A DNA stretch of 64,000 bases from Pantoea alhagi (GTDB taxonomy: Bacteria > Pseudomonadota > Gammaproteobacteria > Enterobacterales > Enterobacteriaceae). Below the pieces are notes generated by a model. It searched no databases, had not been told where the DNA came from, and was given only the letters and a program-made list of their open reading frames with translations. Each line of letters begins with the position of its first letter. Position 1 is the first letter of the stretch. Shown here in pieces: positions 48,043 to 56,703 of the stretch. Location: contig NZ_CP019706.1 of the NCBI RefSeq assembly GCF_002101395.1, positions 992,001-1,056,000 on the forward strand. Reading direction: 5' to 3'. Both the position numbers and the translations under genes were made by a program.

Positions 48043-49142
48043 CAGATTGAGCCTCCACGCGTAAAGCGGGCGCGCAGACGGCGCATCGGCACCGTATCCC
48101 ACACGTTCAGAACAATCGCCAGCGTCAGATAGCTCAGGTTAACCGCCCACATCCAGATTGCCGGATCGAGCCGTCCCTTCGCGCCGTTTGATTTTAGCGA
48201 GCTCTGTAACAGGAAGAAGATTAAATAGAGCAGCATAGCCGGCAACATGGAAAGCACGCGTCCCTGACGCGGGTTTACCACGCTAAGCGGTACCACCATA
48301 AGCGCCATCGCCAGCACGGCAAATATCAGCGTTAAACGCCAGTGCAGCTCAGAACGGAACTCCGGCGATCTGTTGCCGAACAGATCCTTAAACTCTGCCT
48401 GTTCGGCGTCGTTAGGATCGAGCGTGGCGGTTTTATAACCGACAATCGCCTGATAGTGCGTGAAATCCGTAATGCGGAAATCACGCAGCAGCGCGGTGCC
48501 CTCAAAGCGGGTGCCTTTATCCAGCGTAACTACCTGCGAACCGTCCGGACGCTGCTCCATATAGCCGCTGTCCGCCATCACAACGGACGGGCGCGCATTG
48601 CCTTTCGGACGCAGCTGCGCCAGGAAAACGTGACCGAACTGATTGCCTTTCACATCTTCAATAAAGAGGACGCTATTGCCGTCACTGGAGGGCTGGAATT
48701 TCCCCGCCGCCAGCGCCGCAGCGCCAGGGTTAGCTTTCGCATTCTGCGTCACCTCGCTTTGATAGCGCGATGACCAGGGACCAAGCCAGACAACATTGAC
48801 TGCCGCCACCGCCGCCGTTAGCAACATCAGCACCATCGCCGCTTTGACCAGTACCGCCTTGCTTAAGCCGCAGGCGTGCATCACGGTGATTTCGCTTTCG
48901 GTATACAGCCGCCCCAGCGTCATCAGGATGGCCAGGAACAGGCTGAGCGGCAGTATAAGCTGTGCCATTTCCGGCACGCCGAGCCCTAACAGGGTAAGAA
49001 CTAAGTTTGTCGGGATCTCACCATCCACGGCAGCGCCCAGGATCCTGACTAGCTTCTGACAGAAGAAGATCAACAGCAGGATAAAGAGTATTGCCAGCTG
49101 GCTTTTGAGCGTTTCCCGAACCAGATATCTAATGATTATCAC
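48042..49142 (-). CDS. lptF: LPS export ABC transporter permease LptF
   Basis: 366 aa from GTG 49142 (VIIIRYLVRETLKSQLAI), the position and length of E. coli LptF; a longer frame begins at 49253 but its extra residues do not resemble the family. Features: TM1 SQLAILFILLLIFFCQKL, the ESEITVMHACGLSK coupling helix, the periplasmic jellyroll, and C-terminal TMs after VVNPRQGRVLSM. Co-transcribed with lptG and divergent from pepA, as in other Enterobacterales. Essential LPS transport component. Confidence 0.96.
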   Translation of the reverse strand: MIIIRYLVRETLKSQLAILFILLLIFFCQKLVRILGAAVDGEIPTNLVLTLLGLGVPEMAQLILPLSLFLAILMTLGRLYTESEITVMHACGLSKAVLVKAAMVLMLLTAAVAAVNVVWLGPWSSRYQSEVTQNAKANPGAAALAAGKFQPSSDGNSVLFIEDVKGNQFGHVFLAQLRPKGNARPSVVMADSGYMEQRPDGSQVVTLDKGTRFEGTALLRDFRITDFTHYQAIVGYKTATLDPNDAEQAEFKDLFGNRSPEFRSELHWRLTLIFAVLAMALMVVPLSVVNPRQGRVLSMLPAMLLYLIFFLLQSSLKSNGAKGRLDPAIWMWAVNLSYLTLAIVLNVWDTVPMRRLRARFTRGGSI

Positions 49143-49281
49143 GCTTCGTATGCCTGTGAAAACTTGTCTTTTTGCTGGAAAATCGATAGTTTCAACGCTT
49201 ATTCGCCATTTCTCATCATCAATGGCCGTTGTCATAGATCTATTGTATGACACAAGCGTTCAGGTGACGTCAAAAATAACA

Positions 49282-49389
49282 ATGTCACTGAAACACAAAC
49301 TGACGCCTGGCTACCAGGAACGTCGTACGCAACGGCGTAAACGTTACGAAGCGGTACATTCTAGCCGCAGCCAGCGCCGTTGTCTTTAA
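49282..49389 (+). CDS. Candidate small basic protein upstream of pepA
   Basis: A 35-codon frame, ATG 49282 to TAA 49389, ending 15 bases before pepA. The product is very basic (RRTQRRKRYE, SSRSQRRCL). No recognised family and only a weak ribosome-binding site. It could be a leader peptide or a chance frame in the pepA 5' UTR. Confidence 0.25.
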   Translation: MSLKHKLTPGYQERRTQRRKRYEAVHSSRSQRRCL

Positions 49390-49404
49390 GATTCAGGAGA
49401 GTGC

Positions 49405-50913
49405 ATGGAGTTCAGTGTAAAAAGCGGTAGCCCGGAGAAACAGCGTAGTGCCTGTATCGTTGTGGGTGTCTTCGAGCCGCGCCGTCTGTCGCCAATCGCC
49501 GAACAGCTGGATAAAATCAGCGATGGCTATATCAGCGCCCTGCTGCGCCGCGGCGAGCTGGAAGGTAAAGTGGGCCAAACGCTGCTGCTGCATCATGTGC
49601 CGAATATCCTTTCTGAGCGGATTTTGCTCATTGGCTGTGGAAAAGAGCGAGAGCTGGACGAGCGCCAGTATAAGCAGGTCATTCAAAAAACCATTAATAC
49701 GCTGAATGATACCGGCTCAATGGAAGCGGTCTGCTTTCTGACCGAACTGCATGTTAAAGGACGCAACACTTACTGGAAAGTACGCCAGGCGGTGGAAACG
49801 GCGAAAGAGACCCTTTACAGCTTCGACCAGCTGAAAAGCAATAAAGTCGAACCGCGTCGTCCGCTGCGTAAAATGGTGTTTAACGTGCCTACGCGCCGCG
49901 AGCTGACCAGCGGCGAGCGCGCCATTCAGCACGGCCTGGCGATTGCTGCCGGCATCAAAGCGGCGAAAGATCTTGGCAATATGCCGCCGAATATCTGTAA
50001 CGCTGCCTATCTGGCTTCGCAGGCGCGTCAGCTGGCGGACGCCTGGAGCAACATCACCACGCGCGTTATCGGCGAACAGCAGATGAAAGAGCTGGGCATG
50101 AACGCCTATCTGGCGGTCGGCCAGGGTTCGCAGAATGAATCGCTGATGTCGGTGATTGAATATAAAGGCAGCCCTGACCCGGAAAGCAAACCTATTGTGC
50201 TGGTGGGGAAAGGGCTGACTTTCGATTCCGGCGGTATTTCCATCAAGCCTGCCGAAGGCATGGATGAGATGAAATACGATATGTGCGGCGCGGCTTCGGT
50301 CTATGGCGTGATGCGCATGGTGGCGGAGCTGAACCTGCCGCTGAACGTGGTCGGCGTGCTGGCCGGTTGTGAAAACATGCCGGGCGGCCGGGCGTTCCGT
50401 CCGGGCGATGTGCTGACTACCATGTCCGGCCAGACGGTAGAGGTGCTGAATACCGATGCCGAGGGCCGTCTGGTGCTGTGCGACGCCTTAACCTACGTTG
50501 AGCGTTTCGATCCGGACGTGGTGATTGACGTTGCCACGCTGACCGGTGCCTGCGTGATCGCGCTGGGTCATCATATCAGCGGCTTGTTGTCGAACCATAA
50601 CCCGTTGGCGCACGAGCTGATCGGCGCTTCCGAGCAGGCGGGCGACCGTGCCTGGCGTCTGCCGATGGCGGATGAGTATCAGGAGCAGCTGGAATCCAAC
50701 TTCGCTGATATGGCGAATATTGGCGGCCGTCCGGGTGGCGCGATTACCGCCGCCTGCTTCCTGGCCCGCTTTGCGCGCAAATATAACTGGGCGCATCTGG
50801 ATATCGCGGGCACGGCCTGGCGTTCAGGTAAAGCCAAAGGCGCGACCGGTCGTCCTGTCGCCCTGCTGTCGCAGTTCCTGTTGAACCGCGCCGGACTGAA
50901 CGGCGACGATTAA
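49405..50913 (+). CDS. pepA: Leucyl aminopeptidase / XerC-XerD accessory protein PepA
   Basis: A 502-aa M17 metallopeptidase, ATG 49405 with CAGGAG upstream. N-terminal DNA-binding domain (residues 1-165). C-terminal catalytic domain with VLVGKGLTFDSGGISIKP and the signature NTDAEGRLVLCDAL, providing the two-metal site and bicarbonate-binding Arg. Removes N-terminal residues from peptides; also acts as an architectural factor in cer/psi resolution and in carAB control in relatives. Divergent from lptF and followed by a terminator. Confidence 0.97.
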   Translation: MEFSVKSGSPEKQRSACIVVGVFEPRRLSPIAEQLDKISDGYISALLRRGELEGKVGQTLLLHHVPNILSERILLIGCGKERELDERQYKQVIQKTINTLNDTGSMEAVCFLTELHVKGRNTYWKVRQAVETAKETLYSFDQLKSNKVEPRRPLRKMVFNVPTRRELTSGERAIQHGLAIAAGIKAAKDLGNMPPNICNAAYLASQARQLADAWSNITTRVIGEQQMKELGMNAYLAVGQGSQNESLMSVIEYKGSPDPESKPIVLVGKGLTFDSGGISIKPAEGMDEMKYDMCGAASVYGVMRMVAELNLPLNVVGVLAGCENMPGGRAFRPGDVLTTMSGQTVEVLNTDAEGRLVLCDALTYVERFDPDVVIDVATLTGACVIALGHHISGLLSNHNPLAHELIGASEQAGDRAWRLPMADEYQEQLESNFADMANIGGRPGGAITAACFLARFARKYNWAHLDIAGTAWRSGKAKGATGRPVALLSQFLLNRAGLNGDD

Positions 50914-50927
50914 GCCTTCCTCATAAT

Positions 50928-50962
50928 AAAAAGTCCCTGGCGCTTAAGCCGGGGATTTTTTT
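50928..50962 (+). terminator. Rho-independent terminator of pepA
   Basis: AAAAAGTCCCTGGCGCTTAA followed by GCCGGGGATTTTTTT: the TCCC-GGC arm pairs with GCC-GGGA around a short loop with a mismatch, then seven T residues. Confidence 0.75.
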
Positions 50963-51118
50963 GCCTGCTGGCGCACTCTTTGTATCGCCTGACGCAGGTT
51001 TCCTTACGCCACTCTGTGCCAGGCGGGCAAATCCTGACTCACTTATGGTAAAGTGCTTTTTCTTCCGGCATCTAAGCCCGGAACAAGAATTTTCTGTCAC
51101 GCATAAAGAATCCAGACC

Positions 51119-51589
51119 ATGAAAAACGCAACGTTCTATCTTCTGGAGCAGGTTCCGGACCAGGGCTCCGCAGCGGATGATCTGAACGCCATTGAACGGC
51201 TGACCTGCGACCTTGCTGCCGAACACTGGCGTAAAGGCCAGCGCATTTTGATCGCCTGTGAAGATGAACAGCAGGCGATTCGCCTGGATGAGGCGCTGTG
51301 GCAACGTCCGGCCAACGCCTTCGTTCCGCATAATCTGGCCGGAGAAGGCCCGAAATATGGCGCGCCGGTGGAGCTGGCCTGGCCGCAGCGTCGGGGCAAC
51401 GCGCCACGCGATCTGTTGATCAGCCTGCTGCCGCAGTTTGCAGATTTTGCCACCGCTTTCCATGAAGTGATAGACTTTGTCCCGAGCGAAGAATCTTTGA
51501 AACAGCAGGCGCGTGAACGCTATAAAGCCTATCGCAGCGTCGGCTTCCACTTGAATACGGCAACCCCGCCACAGCCGCAAACGACATAG
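51119..51589 (+). CDS. holC: DNA polymerase III chi subunit
   Basis: 156 aa, starting MKNATFYLLEQ. Chi has a Rossmann-like fold: LTCDLAAEHWRKGQRILIAC, EDEQQAIRLDEALWQ, and DLLISLLPQFADFATAFHEV are its recognisable blocks. It binds SSB tails and links the clamp loader to the lagging strand. About nine residues longer than E. coli chi at the C-terminus (TATPPQPQTT). Five bases ahead of valS, so co-transcribed, as in other Enterobacterales. Confidence 0.93.
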   Translation: MKNATFYLLEQVPDQGSAADDLNAIERLTCDLAAEHWRKGQRILIACEDEQQAIRLDEALWQRPANAFVPHNLAGEGPKYGAPVELAWPQRRGNAPRDLLISLLPQFADFATAFHEVIDFVPSEESLKQQARERYKAYRSVGFHLNTATPPQPQTT

Positions 51590-51594
51590 CAGAA

Positions 51595-54450
51595 ATGGAA
51601 AAGACATATAATCCGCAAGAGATCGAACAGCCGCTTTACGAGCATTGGGAAAAGCAGGGCTACTTTAAACCGAATGGCGATACCAGCCAGGAAAGCTTCT
51701 GCATCATGATCCCGCCGCCGAACGTCACCGGTAGCTTGCATATGGGTCATGCCTTCCAGCAAACCATCATGGACACTATGGTGCGTTATCAGCGCATGCA
51801 GGGGAAAAATACCCTGTGGCAGGTCGGAACCGACCACGCTGGTATCGCCACGCAAATGGTTGTAGAGCGCAAAATTGCCGCTGAAGAGGGAAAAACACGC
51901 CAGGATTACGGTCGCGATGCCTTTATCGACAAGGTGTGGCAATGGAAAGCGGAATCCGGCGGCACCATTACTAATCAGATGCGCCGCCTCGGTAACTCCG
52001 TAGACTGGGAGCGTGAGCGCTTCACTATGGATGAAGGTCTCTCTAATGCGGTGAAAGAAGTGTTTGTTCGCCTGTATAAAGAGAACCTGATCTACCGTGG
52101 CAAACGTCTGGTTAACTGGGATCCGAAGCTGCGCACCGCCATCTCCGATCTGGAAGTGGAAAACCGTGAAACCAAAGGTTCCATGTGGCATATCCGCTAT
52201 CCACTGGCGGACGGCGCGAAAACCGCTGATGGTAAAGATTATCTGGTGGTTGCCACTACCCGTCCGGAAACTCTGCTGGGCGATACCGGCGTGGCGGTTA
52301 ACCCGGAAGATCCACGTTATAAAGATCTGATCGGTAAGTATGTCGTGCTGCCGCTGGTGGATCGTCGTATCCCGATTCTGGGCGATGAGCATGCCGATAT
52401 GGAAAAAGGCACCGGCTGTGTGAAGATCACCCCGGCGCACGATTTCAACGACTATGAAGTTGGCCGTCGTCATAAGCTGCCGATGATCAATATCCTGACC
52501 TTTGATGGCGATATCCGTGAAAGCGCTCAGGTTTACGATACCAACGGCGAAGAAACTGACGTCTACGCCACGACCCTGCCGGAACAGTTCCGGAAGCTGG
52601 AACGTTTTGCCGCGCGTAAAGCGATCGTCGCTGCTGTTGACGCGCTGGGCCTGCTGGAAGAGGTTAAAGCTCACGACCTGACCGTGCCTTACGGCGATCG
52701 CGGCGGCGTGGTGATCGAGCCGATGCTGACCGATCAATGGTACGTGCGCACCGCGCCGCTGGCAAAAGTGGCGGTTGAAGCGGTTGAGAACGGCGATATT
52801 CAGTTTGTACCGAAGCAGTACGAGAACATGTACTTCTCCTGGATGCGCGATATTCAGGACTGGTGTATTTCTCGCCAGCTGTGGTGGGGTCATCGTATTC
52901 CTGCCTGGTATGACGCACAGGGCAACGTCTACGTTGGCCGCAGCGAAGAAGAAGTGCGCGCGGAAAACCAGCTGGATGCCAGCGTTGCGCTGCATCAGGA
53001 CGATGACGTGCTGGATACCTGGTTCTCTTCCGGTCTCTGGACGTTCTCTACCCTTGGCTGGCCGGAGAATACCGACGCGCTGCGCACCTTCCACCCGACC
53101 AGCGTACTGGTCAGCGGCTTCGATATCATCTTCTTCTGGATTGCGCGCATGATCATGCTGACCATGCACTTTATGAAGGATGAAAACGGTAAGCCGCAGG
53201 TGCCGTTCAAAACCGTCTATATGACCGGTTTGATCCGCGATGAAGAAGGCCAGAAGATGTCGAAATCGAAAGGCAACGTCATCGATCCGCTGGATATGGT
53301 GGATGGCATTTCTCTTGAGGCGCTGCTGGAAAAACGTACCGGCAACATGATGCAGCCGCAGCTGGCGGAGAAAATTCGCAAACGCACCGAGAAGCAGTTC
53401 CCGAACGGTATCGAGCCGGCGGGCACCGATGCGCTGCGCTTTACGCTGGCGGCGCTGGCCTCTACCGGTCGCGATATCAACTGGGATATGAAGCGTCTGG
53501 AAGGCTACCGCAACTTCTGTAATAAGCTTTGGAACGCCAGCCGCTTTGTGCTGATGAACACCGAAGAGAAAGATTGCGGGCAGAATGGCGGCGAAATGGT
53601 GCTGTCGCTGGCCGATCGCTGGATTCTGGCAGAGTTCAACAACACGGTGAAGGCTTACCGTGAAGCGCTGGACAGCTATCGCTTCGATATCGCTGCGAAC
53701 ATTCTGTATGAGTTCACCTGGAACCAGTTCTGCGACTGGTATCTGGAGCTGACCAAGCCGGTGATGCACAACGGTTCAGAAGCGGAGCTGCGCGGTACGC
53801 GTCATACGCTGGTTACCGTGCTGGAAGCGCTGCTGCGCCTGGCGCATCCGATTATTCCGTTTATCACTGAAACCATCTGGCAGCGGGTAAAAGTGCTGAA
53901 AGGCATCAGCGACGATACCATTATGCTGCAGCCTTTCCCGGCTTATAACGCGGCACAGGCAGACGATGCGGCGCTGGCTGATACGGAATGGCTGAAGCAG
54001 GCGATCGTGGCGGTACGTAATATCCGCGCCGAGATGAATATCTCTCCGGGTAAACCACTGGAGCTGCTGCTGCGGGGTGCCAGCGCCGACGCACAGCGCC
54101 GCGTTAGCGAGAACCGTAACTTCCTGCAGGCGATGGCGCGTTTAAGCGACATTACCGTGCTGGCACAGGGTGAGAAAGGTCCGCTTTCCGTCACCAAACT
54201 GGTGGATGGCGCTGAACTGCTGATCCCGATGGCGGGTCTGGTCGATAAGGAAGCGGAGCTGGATCGTCTGGCGAAAGAGCTGGCGAAGCTGGAAGCCGAG
54301 ATGGAAAAAATCGACTCTCGTCTTTCCAACGAGTCTTTCGTTGCCCGCGCACCGGAAGCAGTCGTTGCGAAAGAGCGCGATCGTATGGCGGAGCTGGAAC
54401 AGGGCAAAGCCAAACTGATTGAACAGCAGAGCGTTATCGCCGCGCTGTAA
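51595..54450 (+). CDS. valS: Valyl-tRNA synthetase
   Basis: A 951-aa class I synthetase of the expected length. HIGH-type motif in PPPNVTGSLHMGHAF (residues ~41-55), the CP1 editing domain with VVATTRPETLLGDT, the KMSKS motif in EGQKMSKSKGNV, and a C-terminal coiled coil (KEAELDRLAKELAKLEAEME) that binds tRNA. Charges tRNA-Val. Directly follows holC and ends at a strong terminator. Confidence 0.98.
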   Translation: MEKTYNPQEIEQPLYEHWEKQGYFKPNGDTSQESFCIMIPPPNVTGSLHMGHAFQQTIMDTMVRYQRMQGKNTLWQVGTDHAGIATQMVVERKIAAEEGKTRQDYGRDAFIDKVWQWKAESGGTITNQMRRLGNSVDWERERFTMDEGLSNAVKEVFVRLYKENLIYRGKRLVNWDPKLRTAISDLEVENRETKGSMWHIRYPLADGAKTADGKDYLVVATTRPETLLGDTGVAVNPEDPRYKDLIGKYVVLPLVDRRIPILGDEHADMEKGTGCVKITPAHDFNDYEVGRRHKLPMINILTFDGDIRESAQVYDTNGEETDVYATTLPEQFRKLERFAARKAIVAAVDALGLLEEVKAHDLTVPYGDRGGVVIEPMLTDQWYVRTAPLAKVAVEAVENGDIQFVPKQYENMYFSWMRDIQDWCISRQLWWGHRIPAWYDAQGNVYVGRSEEEVRAENQLDASVALHQDDDVLDTWFSSGLWTFSTLGWPENTDALRTFHPTSVLVSGFDIIFFWIARMIMLTMHFMKDENGKPQVPFKTVYMTGLIRDEEGQKMSKSKGNVIDPLDMVDGISLEALLEKRTGNMMQPQLAEKIRKRTEKQFPNGIEPAGTDALRFTLAALASTGRDINWDMKRLEGYRNFCNKLWNASRFVLMNTEEKDCGQNGGEMVLSLADRWILAEFNNTVKAYREALDSYRFDIAANILYEFTWNQFCDWYLELTKPVMHNGSEAELRGTRHTLVTVLEALLRLAHPIIPFITETIWQRVKVLKGISDDTIMLQPFPAYNAAQADDAALADTEWLKQAIVAVRNIRAEMNISPGKPLELLLRGASADAQRRVSENRNFLQAMARLSDITVLAQGEKGPLSVTKLVDGAELLIPMAGLVDKEAELDRLAKELAKLEAEMEKIDSRLSNESFVARAPEAVVAKERDRMAELEQGKAKLIEQQSVIAAL

Positions 54451-54462
54451 TCCGCTAAAGCA

Positions 54463-54502
54463 AAAAACAACCGTGGCAGGGCAACCTGACCACGGTTTTT
54501 TT
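54463..54502 (+). terminator. Rho-independent terminator of valS
   Basis: ACCGTGG ... CCACGGT stem (about 54470-54496) with a 13-base loop and a run of T at the 3' side and A at the 5' side; it could work in both directions. Confidence 0.85.
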
Positions 54503-54584
54503 ATGTCTTCGTTCTGTGCCATTGCATCAGGCGGCAAGCGATGTTATTACACTCTTTTTCCTTTTCTTAATCTGAGCCAGACGT

Positions 54585-55088
54585 ATGAATATCGCCCCAG
54601 ACACTTCGCTTCGCGTCCGCCCGATTACCGCAGCAGATAACCCGTATATTGCGCAGGTAATACGTACCGTATCCGCTGAGTTCGGCCTGACCGCTGATAA
54701 AGGCTATACCGTTTCCGATCCTAATCTGGATCGGCTATTTGAGCTGTATAACACGGAGAATAGCGCCTACTGGGTTATCGAGCTGGATGGCAAGATTATG
54801 GGCGGCGGCGGCGTGGCTCCGCTGCAGTGCAGCGCGCCGGATATTTGCGAACTGCAAAAAATGTATTTCCTGCCGCAGCTGCGCGGTCGCGGCATGGCGC
54901 ACCGTCTGGCGTTACAGGCGATGGATTTCGCCCGTGAGCACGGCTTTAAGCGCTGCTACCTGGAAACCACCGCCAGCCTGACGCAGGCGATTCGGTTATA
55001 TGAAAAACTGGGTTTTCAACATATTGACGGGCCGCTCGGTTGCACCGGTCACGACGACTGCGAAGTAAGGATGTTAAAGGCGCTGTAA
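54585..55088 (+). CDS. yjgM: GNAT-family N-acetyltransferase (YjgM-like)
   Basis: A 167-aa GNAT protein. The acetyl-CoA loop is QLRGRGMAHRLAL (residues ~97-109, the R/QxxGxG/A motif), preceded by CELQKMYFLP and followed by CYLETTASLTQAIRLYEKLG, all close to E. coli YjgM as I recall it. Relatives have been linked to amino-acid acetylation, but the substrate is not established here. Position next to valS matches E. coli order; the usual yjgN neighbour is absent. Confidence 0.88.
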   Translation: MNIAPDTSLRVRPITAADNPYIAQVIRTVSAEFGLTADKGYTVSDPNLDRLFELYNTENSAYWVIELDGKIMGGGGVAPLQCSAPDICELQKMYFLPQLRGRGMAHRLALQAMDFAREHGFKRCYLETTASLTQAIRLYEKLGFQHIDGPLGCTGHDDCEVRMLKAL

Positions 55089-55099
55089 GCGCCTTTTAT
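55076..55099 (+). terminator. Terminator overlapping the yjgM stop codon
   Basis: AAAGGCGCTGTAAGCGCCTTTT: a 7-8-bp stem with the stop TAA in the loop, followed by TTTATT. Confidence 0.7.
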
Positions 55100-55140
55100 T
55101 GGGCTTCTATTAATGAGTTTATCACTGGTGAACACAGCTG

Positions 55141-55162
55141 TACCTGGTAGCAGTACCAGGTA
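55141..55162. repeat. Perfect inverted repeat
   Basis: TACCTGGTA-GCAG-TACCAGGTA, 9-bp arms with a 4-base loop, without a T run. May act as a transcript-stabilising hairpin or protein-binding site. Confidence 0.5.
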
Positions 55163-55259
55163 AAAGCAGTAAGTTGAAATTAATACATATAAGAATTCTC
55201 GTTATAGCATAGCATTATACTATGGAAACAAATCTTACCAAAACACTGATAACATTAAG

Positions 55260-55607
55260 CTATCTTCCTCCCGGGCTAATCTTTCCCTGGCGATCAACGG
55301 AAAACTCCAGCCTGTACTTATCGTTATCTAAAATATAAATAAGAGTGTATTTCGCATCTGATTGCAGGTTTGTGGAAATACACGTATCCGGATAGGTTTT
55401 ATTTATATTATCTTCTGTAGCAATAGGCTTTTTATAATGATTTACGGATGAGCTTAGCAAGTAGTAAGATAACACCTTACCCGGCTGTGCATTAATACAC
55501 ACTGAATTTAAAGTAATGCTTGCGTTACCAGGATTTCTAAATTGCAGTCTGTCCCCTGAACCGCAGGATGTTAAAAAAAACAGAGCGAGTAAAATAAAAT
55601 TTCTCAC
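55260..55607 (-). CDS. Putative T6SS immunity periplasmic lipoprotein
   Basis: A 115-aa protein with a lipoprotein signal: LLALFFLTSCGSG, Cys at residue 15. The body (ASITLNSVCINAQPGKVLSY, DTCISTNLQSDAKYTLIYI, LEFSVDRQGKISPGG) has the beta-rich layout of the putative T6SS immunity lipoproteins, with a cysteine pair. Its start overlaps the metallopeptidase-effector fragment by four bases (ATGA), so the two are an effector-immunity set. It would protect the periplasm against the cognate peptidase. AT-rich, unlike core neighbours. Confidence 0.65.
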   Translation of the reverse strand: MRNFILLALFFLTSCGSGDRLQFRNPGNASITLNSVCINAQPGKVLSYYLLSSSVNHYKKPIATEDNINKTYPDTCISTNLQSDAKYTLIYILDNDKYRLEFSVDRQGKISPGGR

Positions 55608-55921
55608 AAAGGGAACCCTCCCAATACTTTTTTATAATTCAAAATTAATGTATTATGGTTTTCATTCCGATGAAGGCCTTTATACTTTACAATATAATAA
55701 TAATTTTTAAACCCGTGTGACGTTAGCAACCAGTAATCAGCGACGATAGCAGCCTGTTGCTCCATTGAATAGTCAGCCAGCCTGGGCTTTGTCAAATCAT
55801 AAGAGTAATCAACAGCCCAGGAGAATAGCCCACGCATTATCACATACATGCCCTTTTGTTTTTGCCAGACATGCATCATTTCATGTATAAAAAGGTGTTT
55901 TAGATCGATGGAACTAATTGC
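55604..55921 (-). pseudogene. C-terminal fragment of an HExxH metallopeptidase T6SS effector
   Basis: The frame is open from just after TAA 55924-55922 to the stop at 55604 (about 105 codons) but lacks a proper start; ATG 55879/55876 lie inside the active-site motif. Near the top it reads LFIHEMMHVWQKQKG, a zincin HExxH motif, then GLFSWAVDYSYDLTKPRLAD and YSMEQQAAIVADYW, with the Glu after the motif likely the third zinc ligand. This is the pattern of peptidase domains found at the ends of VgrG/T6SS cargo proteins. The upstream delivery part is missing. Confidence 0.6.
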
Positions 55922-56346
55922 TTAGCTTGTCACACTTGCCAGTATTACGCTTTATCGTAATAGTGTTGTTTTTAACCATTTTTAGATTTGTATTATTAAT
56001 CCCTACATTATTATCGCACTTATAATTTAAGCATATTTACGGACAGCTCAGTTGCACCTGTTATGGCGACTGTATAATAGTAGTACTAAAGTTGCCGCAA
56101 GCGCCCTTTATTATTTATGTATTGACAGTTCTATTATTCAAGGATGTAGCCCTGTACGGTAAGCACGATAAAAAAATTAACATAGTGGACATTACTGAAG
56201 AACTGAACAGGAATTATTTTTAACGAGAATTAGTTAATTTTCTTTGATGGGGAACCGGGATAATTTCTGTTAGCAAACGATTTTTCTAAAATCATATTCA
56301 AAACGGTAGCAAACTATAATCGGATTGCGCGAGGTGATGATAAAAT
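55922..56346. other. AT-rich spacer with decayed coding sequence
   Basis: About 425 bases separating the effector fragment from the DUF1493 gene. It includes one open remnant on the plus strand (56026-56223). Strong local AT content. Nothing else recognised. Confidence 0.4.
56026..56223 (+). pseudogene. Open remnant of a small membrane protein, no start codon
   Basis: The frame is open for 65 codons after TAA 56023-56025 and ends at TAA 56221. Translation gives YGQLSCTCYGDCIIVVLKL, a hydrophobic stretch (PFIIYVLTVLLFKDVALYG) and KKINIVDITEELNRNYF. It looks protein-like, a single membrane helix with a polar tail, but no ATG, GTG or TTG lies at its beginning. Position ahead of a DUF1493 gene suggests a broken partner gene. 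Confidence 0.3.
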
Positions 56347-56673
56347 ATGGTAACGGATGAAGCGGTTTTGTCGTTCTTTAGAGAACAGCTTCCTGTATTA
56401 GGGTTACTCCCTACGCAAAGTAACGCGCTGAGAATAGATGATATTCTTCAGGAATATACGGAACCCGAAGATTTAATGCCGGTAATACGCAAGTACCAAC
56501 AGGTCTTCGGTGTGGATATCTCATCAATAAATATGGATAACTACTATCCCTGGAAAGTCAGCTGGTTTTTCCGCAAATGGTTTACGAAAAAACCGATAAA
56601 GCAAACCAGCCATCCCCTTACGGTCAGAATGTTTGCTGAATCAGCAAAAGCAGGTCGATGGCTATATGAATGA
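56347..56673 (+). CDS. DUF1493 family protein
   Basis: A 108-aa protein, ATG 56347 preceded by GCGAGGTGATGATAAAAT. The acyl-carrier-like layout VLSFFREQLPVLG ... LRIDDILQEYTEPEDL ... FGVDISSINMDNYYPW matches DUF1493, small proteins often found beside secretion-system effector genes. A basic patch (FFRKWFTKKPIKQ) follows. Its function is unknown. Located between the T6SS effector remnant and miaE, in an AT-rich pocket of the core genome. Confidence 0.7.
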   Translation: MVTDEAVLSFFREQLPVLGLLPTQSNALRIDDILQEYTEPEDLMPVIRKYQQVFGVDISSINMDNYYPWKVSWFFRKWFTKKPIKQTSHPLTVRMFAESAKAGRWLYE

Positions 56674-56703
56674 TGATGCGCCCGAAGTTTTTGCTATAGC
56701 AAC

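Noticed and set aside
51529..53769. Very long antisense frame (746 codons) inside valS
   Set aside because: Mirror frame of a GC-rich, strongly codon-biased gene; the sense frame is unmistakably ValS.
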